Shown: piece after piece, positions 1 through 7,362 of the stretch
Layout of the letters: each line of letters begins with the position of its first letter
Numbering within the stretch: the stretch's first letter is position 1
NCBI GenBank assembly: GCA_958430865.1
Contig: CAUDNR010000847.1
Coordinates: 863-13,104, forward strand
DNA: 12,242 nt
Direction: 5' to 3'
Origin: Entrophospora sp. SA101
Lineage: Eukaryota > Glomeromycota > Glomeromycetes > Entrophosporales > Entrophosporaceae
Program-made: the position numbers and the translations under genes
The notes under the pieces: generated by a model
What the model was told of the DNA's origin: nothing
Database searches by the model: none
Seen by the model: the letters and a program-made list of their open reading frames with translations, nothing else

Positions 1-80
1 CATTCAAATAATTCGGAGAACATTCTTGTCTAATTGCGAACAATACATCTATATTTTTTTATCTCATTTTTATATCATCT

Positions 81-335
81 GCAGTACAAGAAGCTCCAGA
101 AGAGGAAGAAGAGGAAGAAGCAGAAGGTATGATGAGTATTCGAATATCAAATACAATTGCCATTAATAACATCCAAAATCTATTTAATTATTTGCAACAA
201 AATTCCGATATAAAAAGTTAACAGTTCAGTAATCTCAGGATTGAGAGATTTACAACAACAAATTAGAAGAAAACAAAATGCTTCACTAAAGCAACCTACT
301 TTAGAAGAAAATCTTTATAATAGAAATAATCCTTA
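81..335 (+). pseudogene. C-terminal remnant of a pogo/Tigger-like transposase
   Basis: A plus-strand frame reads VQEAPEEEEEEEAE and continues open through NTIAINNIQNLFNYLQQ to a stop near 222. One shift of frame then gives VISGLRDLQQQIRR..., ending LKQPTLEENLYNRNNP and a TAG at 333-335. An acidic stretch followed by a helical tail is how the C-termini of pogo/Tigger (DDE, CENP-B-like) transposases commonly look; that is family knowledge, and the identification also rests on a second pogo-type fragment lying just downstream. The stop and frame change make it a relic. The frame stays open upstream to about base 20, but that part is not recognisable. An alternative is the tail of an unrelated acidic gene. 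Confidence 0.5.
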
Positions 336-458
336 GTTTTTTTGATATAGTTTTATTATTATTATGTTTATTATTATATATTTTCGATGTTTATTATTAT
401 ATATATTATATATTTTCAATGTTAACATTTTTTAATAAATTAAAAAATCACGTGAAAT

Positions 459-506
459 TCGATAAGTCAGTCGCAGGGGTCTGCCCCAACATGACCGACT
501 TATCGA
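459..506. repeat. 14-bp imperfect inverted repeat (hairpin) at the junction of two pogo-like remnants
   Basis: The 14 bases at 459-472 (TCGATAAGTCAGTC) are the reverse complement of 493-506 (GACCGACTTATCGA) with one mismatch. The 20-nt loop holds GGGG and CCCC tracts. It lies between the tail of one transposase remnant and the start codon of the next (537), so it probably derives from the terminal or subterminal repeats of pogo-type elements. CAGTC at 468-472 is a plausible element end, but no flanking TA duplication is visible. Confidence 0.55.
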
Positions 507-536
507 GTTTACATATGTACTATCATTGTTATTATC

Positions 537-977
537 ATGTCTCAACCAAAAAAAAAACAAAAATGGACAGCTATTAGTGAGCAATTGAAAAGAGAAATTA
601 CCAAGAAAACATTCAGAAAACTCATCAAGAAATTGCAAATTATTTTAGTGAAAAATTTCATTTAATATTGATAGGTCATCAGTAACAAAAATTTTACATG
701 ATAAAGAAAAATGGCTAGATGCTTCATCTACAACCCATCATAATACTTTTTATTGTAGACAAGTGAGGTTTCCAGAACTAGAAAAAAGCAATGAACATAT
801 TAAAGACTAGTGCCGTAAATTATGATGATGGTAGTAATTGTATCTACGGCATATAAAAAGTGGTTGCAATTACCTTTGCGACCACTTTTGCAACCATACT
901 TTTTCCTTTTTTGGATTACGGCACTAGTCTTTAGAACATATGGGATTGGACAAGTCAGTGCAAGTGGCCTAACCATT
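537..977 (+). pseudogene. N-terminal remnant of a pogo/Tigger-like transposase (CENP-B-type HTH), split by a MITE
   Basis: The frame starts at ATG 537 with MSQPKKKQKWTAISEQLKRE. It changes frame near 600 to QENIQKTHQEIANYFSEKFH and again near 665 to NIDRSSVTKILHDKEKWLDA, followed by VRFPELEK. A basic start and helix-turn-helix segments ending in a K-E-K-W motif are characteristic of the CENP-B/pogo DNA-binding domain. The coding relic is broken at about 800 by a 133-bp inserted element and resumes at 951-977 as QVSASGLTI, which fits the conserved segment after the HTH (known family pattern of the type W..Q....G..I). The catalytic DDE domain is absent. At least two frameshifts plus the insertion make it non-functional. 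Confidence 0.7.
801..933. mobile_element. 133-bp hAT-type MITE with 18-bp perfect TIRs and 8-bp TSD
   Basis: TAAAGACTAGTGCCGTAA at 801-818 is exactly repeated in inverse orientation at 916-933. The element is flanked by identical 8-bp copies of GAACATAT at 793-800 and 934-941. An 8-bp duplication and a terminus fitting YARNG (TAAAG) are hallmarks of hAT-superfamily elements. The interior carries further inverted pieces (AAAAGTGGT with ACCACTTTT, GGTTGCAA with TTGCAACC) and no coding capacity. It sits inside the pogo-like transposase relic, so it inserted later. Confidence 0.88.
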
Positions 978-1104
978 GTTGTTGTTTTTTATATAAATTA
1001 TTATTATATTTTTTTATTTTTTTATACATATATCTATCTACTTGGGATGTTAAATAAAATAAAAGATTTATTATAATCACCAAATTTTTAAAATTACATA
1101 GCAA

Positions 1105-1198
1105 GTGATTATATAGGAGAAATCCTATATAGTCACATTCAGTCATAATCACCACTAATTCGCATTCCCGATGTTGTGATTATATAGGAGTCTGACTG
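1105..1198. repeat. Subterminal repeats and probable right end of a pogo/Tigger-like element
   Basis: GTGATTATATAGGA at 1105-1118 pairs with TCCTATATAGTCAC at 1123-1136 (one mismatch). GTGATTATATAGGAG recurs at 1176-1190, and inverse copies (ATAATCACC) occur near 1073 and 1145. Read on the minus strand, the block starts CAGTCAGACTCCTATATAAT at 1198 and is bordered on the plus strand by TA (1199-1200). A CAG terminus, TA target and repeated subterminal motifs fit pogo/Tigger ends. The matching left end was not found, so it may or may not belong to the same copy as the transposase relic at 537-977. Confidence 0.5.
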
Positions 1199-1331
1199 TA
1201 ATTTAATTGCCTTATACTGCTAATGTTTTTTATTTTTTAAACTTTTTAATCTTTATAGTTTTTTTAATTCTCTTCCTTAATGTAAATTTTTTCTTTGGTG
1301 CATTTTTATATTTTTTTTCTTTTATCTTCAT

Positions 1332-2009
1332 TTATTCAATATCACCATCATCATCTGAACTTTCATCATTACTTTCATATAAACCAATGTTATTTTCAAC
1401 CCTCCCTTCTATTAATATTACTAATTTTTTCACCACCATAATTAATTTCTTCAGAATTTTGAATTTTCATCATTATTATTTCCATTTGCAATTTCTGTCT
1501 TCATTATCAAAACCTAAACTATGTGAATCATAATCCAAATCTTCCTCATCAGTATCACATTCATAATTAATTATTTTTTTTTCTTTTTGCAGTATTAATA
1601 TTATTTTCACATATCACATTAAAAAAAATTGGAAACCAAATCATTGGGGTTATATTCGTAATTTTCATTATGTAAATTCCAGGGCTGCTTGCGTAACTCA
1701 AATGAGCACTTGGCTAAACTGACTAAACTATATAGTCATATGTTAAGTCAAGTTTAGTCAAGTTTAGTCAAGAAGATTATTACTAAATTAGGTTTTTAAC
1801 ACCTTTATGCTACCAACCCTGGTAAATTCCTTTACACTTATATCAATTTCATTTTTGTTACTACCTTCATAATTAAATAAATAATCATTTAAATCTATGT
1901 AGTCTTCTATTAGAAAATCAATATCTCTATTATGGTTATCATAATATTCATAATTTTCAGGATCAATATCTGATCCTGTATCAATGGATTCACTATTACT
2001 TTCATTGCC
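1332..2009 (-). pseudogene. Decayed acidic coding relic interrupted by a hAT-type MITE
   Basis: On the minus strand, 2009-1788 is open and reads GNESNSESIDTGSDIDPENY... through DIDFLIEDYIDLNDYLFNYE, about 70 residues of Asp/Glu/Asn-rich protein. Beyond the MITE at 1680-1821 come more acidic pieces in shifting frames: 1568-1476 (NYECDTDEEDLDYDSHSLGF...) and about 1391-1332 (NIGLYESNDESSDDDGDIE, then stop). Frame changes and stops separate the pieces, so nothing full-length can be made. The composition resembles acidic N-terminal regions of some fungal transposon proteins, but I cannot name a family. Confidence 0.45.
1680..1821. mobile_element. 142-bp hAT-type MITE with CAGGG ends and 8-bp TSD
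   Basis: The element starts CAGGGCTGCTTGCGTAA at 1680 and ends, read in reverse, CAGGGTTGGTAGCATAA at 1821, with 13 of 17 positions shared. Identical 8-bp GTAAATTC copies flank it (1672-1679 and 1822-1829). CAGGG termini with 8-bp duplications are typical of hAT elements. Inside, a 10-bp unit (AAGTTTAGTC) is repeated in tandem at about 1747-1772, with inverse copies near 1714-1731, so the transcript could fold. No coding capacity. It lies within the acidic coding relic. Confidence 0.85.
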
Positions 2010-2015
2010 CTGAAC

Positions 2016-2188
2016 CAGTGCTGTGACCCGAAACTCTGAGTTTGGGAAGACCCGAAACAGAAACTAACAGAAACCACCTGAAACCAGTTTAGGTTAGTAG
2101 TTTATGCTTAGTTTTAGTTTTAGTTTTTAGTTTTCTGCTTAGTGTAAGTTCATTTTCGGAAGCCAAAAGAGTTTCTGGTCACAACACT
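2016..2188. mobile_element. 173-bp hAT-type MITE with 8-bp TSD
   Basis: The left end CAGTGCTGTGACCCGAAACT (from 2016) is mirrored by the right end, which on the minus strand reads AGTGTTGTGACCAGAAACTC from 2188. The inverted similarity extends about 20 bp with two mismatches and a one-base offset at the tip. CCCTGAAC flanks both sides (2008-2015 and 2189-2196). The 8-bp duplication indicates hAT. The interior has repeated TTTTAG-type units and no coding sequence. Confidence 0.78.
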
Positions 2189-2196
2189 CCCTGAAC

Positions 2197-2978
2197 ACAA
2201 ATAGAAATATAAATTGAGTTACATTTCTCAAATCCAAATAAATAATAAGCGGAACTATTGATTTGAATTTTGAAGGTAGTTAGGTTTTAGATACGGATTT
2301 AAGTTTTGGGTAAGGTTTAAGTTTCGGATATGGGTTTAGGTTTCTGGTAAGGTTTAGGTTTTGTAACGCGAAACCTAAACTAGACAGCTTTACCGAAACT
2401 GTTTTGGGAAGCCAAAAGGGTTTAGGGCCACAACATTGATTGCAAGGCAACCTTTTAATTATTTAACATGTATGGCTTAACTTTTGGGCTATTCTTGTCA
2501 GTTAATTGCAAATGATTTGTTGTTTGTCAATTATAACGATATTAACACTGTCTTTAGTGCCTGAGTCTGAAATGAGATTTACCAGTCAATATTGGTATGT
2601 AGAATGACTTTAGATAGTATGTTGGACATGCTTTTGTAAGTTTGAAATTTGAAGTGTTAAAGAGTGCTAAAATCCTATCGCGATAAATCAAATGCTAGAG
2701 TTTGATGATGTTGAATTTTTTTTGATGTTGAAGTTGTTCTTGCAAATTTTTTTTTTCATTTATATATTAATAATTTATCTAATTCTTTATCAATTAATTT
2801 GACAGAAAATTTAAAAGTAATCAAATAAACTATTTAACTGTTAAAGAGTAATATTAATTGTTTGTTACACACGCCCATATTCGAATATTATTTCGGATAC
2901 GCATAATTATTTTGGATACTCGTAATTATTTGAATGCTTGTTATTTCAGATATTTGTATAAATTCTAACAGACTGTTA
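2197..2978. other. Gene-free AT-rich spacer with a partial MITE end and weak repeats
   Basis: No coding frame is supported. 2408-2436 is a diverged copy (about 5 mismatches in 29) of the right end of the neighbouring 173-bp MITE, without a visible left partner. Between about 2285 and 2380 there are many GGTTTAG/GGTTTAAG-like units. A perfect 10-bp inverted repeat lies at 2352-2361 and 2371-2380 (GTTTAGGTTT, 9-nt loop). About 2884-2962 holds four degenerate copies of a roughly 20-bp unit like TTATTTCGGATACGCATAA. The rest is poly-A/T-rich. Confidence 0.6.
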
Positions 2979-3422
2979 TAGTGCAAGTCACTTAGTCCCA
3001 CAACTTTCTGCGCCACAGCGGCTAATTTTGAGAAAAAATTTTATGGTCACATGATTTTCAAAGATTAATTATAAATTATCTTCCGTTCATCTGGAAAATT
3101 CACGTGACAAAAATCTGCGATATAAGATAAATTTTTCAAATTTTTATTTTGTTTCAATTCGTCTATTTTTGATATTAACTTTTTTGTGTGTAACTGGCCA
3201 TTTTAGGGCCAAGAATAGTAAATTCGGTAAACTTTGTGCAACTTTAAAGCTCAAATCCTCCACAACAACATGACATATCAATGAAATGAAATCGTGATTT
3301 TGTAGAGGAAGGTCTTGGCTTCAAATACACGATTTATTTTTGGGGTGTTGTATTTATATTTTTGGAGAATTTGAAAATCTACATGACCAATAAAAAGTTG
3401 TGGGACTAAGTGACTTGCACTG
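2979..3422. mobile_element. 444-bp mariner-like non-autonomous element (28-bp perfect TIRs, TA target)
   Basis: The 28 bases at 2980-3007, beginning AGTGCAAGTCACTTAGTCCC, are exactly the reverse complement of 3394-3421. One further base at each end (T at 2979, G at 3422) completes T/C-AGTGC termini, and TA lies directly outside on both sides (2977-2978 and 3423-3424). CAGT-type ends with TA duplication fit the Tc1/mariner superfamily. Weaker inverted similarity continues inward (TGGTCA..ATTTTCAAA on both arms). There is no transposase frame, so it would need a helper. It ends only 194 bp before the HSP70-like start codon. Confidence 0.85.
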
Positions 3423-3424
3423 TA

Positions 3425-3616
3425 CAAATAATTCTTTTTTTGGGAAGATAATGGAAACACGTGAACTGTGTAGAAAATTTTATTTTAACCAAATTGAGAA
3501 TTTCCATTTTATTCCTAAATTTTTATTTTTATTTTCTTTTAATTTATATACCTACCTTCTTTACATCTCAATATTCACGTTTAAAAAAAATAAAAATAAC
3601 ATTGGAAATTAAAAAT
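3425..3616 (+). promoter_or_regulatory. 5' flank / putative promoter of the HSP70-like gene
   Basis: This 192-bp stretch separates the mariner-like element from the start codon. Visible candidates are a CACGTG palindrome at 3458-3463 and a TATATA at 3545-3550. No clear array of heat-shock elements (alternating GAA/TTC blocks) was seen, so heat induction is not supported by this sequence. Short open frames here look accidental. The transcription start is unknown. Confidence 0.3.
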
Positions 3617-6242
3617 ATGGCAATGAGAGATATTAGAGCTGTTGTTGCACTCGGTTAGTTGTTTTTTAAAAAAATTTTTTGAAAAAAAAATAAAAAAATA
3701 TCAATAAAATAATAAAATAATAAAATCTTTTTTTATTTCATAAACCTTATTCAGATTTTGGCACAACATTTAGTGGTATGGGATTTTTTTTTTTAACAAA
3801 ATAAATAATTGATGTTTTGTTTTCATTTTCAAAGATTTTAATATATATATTTTTCGATAAAAAATTGGTCAATTTTAAAGGTTTTGCATATTCAAGTAGA
3901 GTAAATCCAGAAATAATAACTAACGATACAGTATGTATTTATTTATATATACATTTAATTTCGAAAAAAAAATAAATATATATTCATAAAATTTTTTTCT
4001 TTCAAACTTCCTAGTGGTATGAAAATAATTTTTTTTTAACTATCTTGGGAGAAATAAAATAATCAAACTACTAGCATGAATAATTAAAAAATTTAAATAA
4101 TATGACAATAATTAATAATAATTGAAATAGGCCATCACAAACGGGAGTATTTAAAACAAACACAGTGTTATCATACGATGACAGTCTCAAGTTATTGGCG
4201 TGGGGGTATCCAGCATTGGCAGAAGAACCCTCAAAAAGATCAAAGAGAAATCAAACTCAATCAAGGCCGGTGGAATTATTTAAACTCCATTTAGCTAATG
4301 TAAAGGAGGACGAAAAACCCCCACTTCCCCTGGGCCTAGATTCTAGAAGGGCTATTACAGATTATTTACATGAAATGAATAAAGTGAGTAAAATTTCGAA
4401 TTACTATATTGATTATTAAATTTTTTTTTTTTTAAATCTGTTATATGTATATTTATATATATTTATGTAGTTAATTGCACAAGTTTTAAGTACTCGATGG
4501 CCTGGTAATCAATCAATCAACCATTAATATATTTATTTATTTATTTATACTTGCATATAATTATATTAACCTCATTTTTTATTTAAATTTTATTTAAATA
4601 GGTATGAAATATCCTCAACAAGTAAGATTTGTTATATCAGTTCCTGCTGAATGGTAAATTAGGGGGGAGGGTTTAATTCACCTAAAATATAAATATATAT
4701 TATACAACTCCATCCAACCTAAAATAATCATTAATTAATATTTAAATAGGGGTCATGACGCAAGAGCTGTCATGAGAGAGTGTATGTACAATGCTGGTTA
4801 TTTAGAAGCCAGGCAATCAGATAATTTAGAATTCACTACAGAACGTAAGTTATATATTTATAGTTTTATATTAGAAGATGAAAAAAGTCATAATCATTGT
4901 AAATAATTCATATTATATATATGTGACAATAGTATTTAACCGATATTTATATATTTATTTTTTGTAGCGGAAGCAGCTGCTATATATTGTATAAAAACTT
5001 TAGCTGAACATAATCTAGCAGTAGGATGTAAGTTTAATATTTGTTTAATAGCTTAATTACTTATAAATATCTAATTATATTATTATTATTATTACAGCAT
5101 CATTCATGATAGTAGATTGTGGTGGTGGTACGGTAGATTTGACTACAAGGACATTGTTACCCCAAAATAAACTTGGGGAGATCACTGAAAGGAGTGGTGA
5201 TTTGTGTGGGTCATCCTATGTTGACAGGGAATTTTTAAAGTACCTTGGGAAAAAGTTAGGGTTTGCTGCAATGAAAAAACTCAAGGAAAACAATTATGGA
5301 CAACTTCAATATTTAGTACAATATTTTTGCAACAGAGTTAAATTTACATTTTCTGGAAACCCGAATGGGTTTACCACAAAAGAGATTGATATAGAAAAAG
5401 TTTGTCCAGCACTTATGAAATATGTTACCGGTAATGCACGGGATCAGATGGAGGAAGCTGAGTGGTTGATTGAATTGGAATTTCAAGTCATAAAGGATAT
5501 GTTTGATCCTGTGGTAAATAAGATTATTGAATTAATCCGTCGACAATTAGGTCAGATGGAACGAAGATGTATGGCAATGTTTTTGGTTGGAGGTTTTAGT
5601 GAAAGTCTTTATTTACAATATCAAATTCGTAGAAATTTCATGAATATGGTAAATTTCTTTGTCTTCATTTATACATAATTATATGTTTGTTATGATAAAA
5701 ATATTAAATGAATATGTATATATATATATTCATGTTAATAGGTGACAATAATTGCTGTACCAAAGCATCCTATTGCAGCAGTGGTAAGAGGATCATTAGA
5801 ATACGGGCTTAATATGGGAGTAGTTCAAACTAGGGTTCTGAAATTTTGTTATGGAGTTGAAGTCAGTGCCAAATGGGAAAAAAATGATCCACCAGAACGT
5901 AAAACTCCAACGGGACGTATTTTCAGGTTTCATAAATTGGCTTTCCGTGGCACAGAAGTATCGGTTGACCAAAAGTTTTCCTATACAGCAGCGCCAGTAG
6001 CTACCAATCAAATAGACATGACATTTAATATTTTCATTACAACCGATAATAATGCAAGATATTGCGATGAAGATGGAATGAGGATGCTTGGTAAGATGAA
6101 AATCGATTTACCAGATCCACAAAAAGGCAAAAATCGTTTAGTAGAGTTTAGTTTAACTTTCGGTACAATGGAAGTTAAAGCAATGGCCATTAATAAACGA
6201 ACTGGCCAAATTTATGAAAGTAATTTTGTCCTGGAATTCTAA
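3617..6242 (+). CDS. HSP70-like (HSPA12-type) ATPase, 11 exons
   Basis: Exons: 3617-3653, 3755-3775, 3881-3930, 4015-4016, 4131-4383, 4471-4504, 4602-4653, 4750-4844, 4968-5027, 5098-5648, 5742-6242. All ten introns are GT..AG, and the product is 551 aa. The ATPase core has the actin/HSP70 landmarks: phosphate-1 loop DFGTTFSG (residues 13-20), TEPEAAAIY around 180-188, phosphate-2 VDCGGGTVD (207-215) and the adenosine motif FLVGGFSES (363-371). This layout and the roughly 150-residue beta-rich tail match the divergent HSPA12-like proteins greatly expanded in Glomeromycotina; they lack a classical lid and EEVD tail. Likely role: nucleotide-dependent binding of unknown partners in the cytosol. 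The ATG at 3617 was chosen because residue 13 then begins the P-loop, as in relatives. Oddities are a 21-nt second exon and an apparent 2-nt fourth exon. Everything needed for a working gene is present. Confidence 0.88.
4015..4016 (+). other. Inferred 2-nt microexon (TG) of the HSP70-like gene
   Basis: Exon 3 ends on a full codon (ACA, 3928-3930) at a GTATGT donor. The next long exon begins at 4131 after ATAG with G-CCA-TCA, and in relatives a tryptophan precedes this proline. The frame therefore needs two extra bases. Between the two exons the only AG followed downstream by a GT is CTAG-TG-GTATGA at 4011-4022, which supplies exactly TG and completes TGG (Trp). Without it, joining 3930 to 4131 shifts the frame into an early stop. 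Predicted from sequence only. Confidence 0.65.
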
Positions 6243-6473
6243 AAAATTTATAATATTAATAATATTAGAATTATATATATGTATATTGTGTGTTATTCAA
6301 GAAGTGGGAAAGGATTGTTTAATATATTCATAAATTATTCGTTTATTTATTTATTATTTATTTATTTATTTATGTTAATTATTTTATACATTAATTATTT
6401 TTATATATAAGCATATTTTTATATTTTTCAATGTTTTTTATAGAATTAGTATTGATTTAATTAACATCTATTT
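6243..6473. other. AT-rich 3' flank of the HSP70-like gene with an ATTT microsatellite
   Basis: The interval runs from the stop codon to the next mobile element. It contains a TTTA/ATTT simple repeat at about 6340-6372. No further coding sequence is supported, and a polyadenylation site cannot be fixed by eye in such AT-rich DNA. Confidence 0.5.
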
Positions 6474-7350
6474 CAGGGTTGGGATACTCGTACACGTACG
6501 TACGAGCTTAAAATTTTTTTAGTACATTGTACGAACATATCATGTGACTTATGCCAATTTTTATTGGTTGATCAAATGTAATATACATTAATTCGTCATC
6601 ATTCATAAATTAAAAAAAAGATCGTTTTTTAGTATCCATTTTTCACCAGAACTTGTTGCTGGATGATTAATACTTTGGACATCTAAGTTATAAAGTTCAT
6701 CATCTTCCATAACTAGATGATTGAGATGAAATAGAATTAAATAAATTGTTAATTATTAATTAAATAAATTTTTTTTTCTTTTTTACTGTATACTAAAATG
6801 TTGCAGTATGTGTTCAATTCTATCTACTATCGTTTTTAATTCATTCCTGTTTTCACCAAGTTTAATAATTTATTACATCATTGAAACAAAACAAAAAAAG
6901 TGGTCCTAGTAATCTTTCGAAGCTTTACCATCAGAATAAAAGAATTGTAGGATTAAGTGCTGAAAATGTAATTATGATTTCAATTAAAAAAGGATAATTT
7001 TTTATTCAAGGAAAAAAATTTAGAAATCATGGGATATTTACTTTTTAATGTACCACAGAATATAAAATAAAAAAGAGGGATTTTCCTGATAATGAAGTAG
7101 TATTACGACCCGTTACAACATCTATATAGTAATCCATTTATAATAAATAGTAATAGGGTTAACGGCTTAATAACAATAACAATGACAATAACAATAATAT
7201 TATAGGACTTTACAAAATAATATTTTATCATTACAGTAAACCATTGTTTCTCGTACAGGTATACGTCCACAACGAACTCAATTGTACGAAGTATAGTCGT
7301 ACATCGTACGTACAAAGATTCTTCTCGTACAGCGAAATTCTGCAACCCTG
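6474..7350. mobile_element. About 880-bp hAT-like element with GTACG-rich subterminal ends
   Basis: The left end starts CAGGGTTG at 6474, and the right end, read on the minus strand, starts CAGGGTTG at 7350. ATCTATTT occurs directly before the left end (6466-6473) and again at 7355-7362, four bases (CTTG) beyond the right CAGGG end, so the 8-bp duplication is offset. Both ends are studded with GTACG/CGTAC motifs (6488-6536 and 7253-7330), in the manner of hAT transposase-binding subterminal repeats. The interior is mostly non-coding but carries a short transposase-like scrap on the minus strand. Confidence 0.7.
6603..6710 (-). pseudogene. Short relic, possibly a hAT transposase fragment
   Basis: A 35-residue minus-strand frame from ATG 6710 to the TGA at 6603-6605 reads MEDDELYNLDVQSINHPATS and then SGEKWILKNDLFFNL. 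The frame is also open for nine codons upstream of the ATG. A second short frame (MNDDELMYITFDQPIKIGIS...) follows toward the left end of the element. Position and orientation inside a hAT-like element suggest a remnant of its transposase; the HPA...KW.L..LF pattern seems reminiscent of fungal hAT proteins, but the fragment is too short to prove it. Confidence 0.3.
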
Positions 7351-7362
7351 CTTGATCTATTT

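Noticed and set aside
822..1076. 84-codon plus-strand open frame
   Set aside because: It starts inside the 133-bp MITE and runs through the transposase relic (including the QVSASGLTI piece) into T-rich DNA; it is a by-product of the insertion.
1207..1533. 108-codon plus-strand open frame rich in Phe, Leu and Ile
   Set aside because: It is low-complexity, overlaps the better supported minus-strand acidic relic, and shows no domain; long T tracts produce such hydrophobic frames by chance.
3278..3460. 60-codon minus-strand frame across the right end of the mariner-like element
   Set aside because: It crosses the element boundary and has no family resemblance; chance frame.
3400..3658. Overlapping plus-strand frames upstream of the HSP70-like start
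   Set aside because: One shares the frame of exon 1 from an earlier ATG (3461), but the added T-rich residues do not fit the family, whose proteins start about a dozen residues before the DFGTT motif.
5796..6190. Two minus-strand frames of 60-71 codons opposite the last HSP70-like exon
   Set aside because: They are shadows of a well-supported coding exon and have no independent signals.
6483..6505. GTAC-rich palindromes as a transcription factor operator or CRISPR-like repeat
   Set aside because: They occur at both ends of a TIR-bordered element and have irregular spacing, which fits hAT subterminal repeats; there is no regular spacer structure.
7103..7345. 80-codon minus-strand frame at the right end of the hAT-like element
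   Set aside because: It consists of the GTACG subterminal repeats and simple repeats translated by chance.
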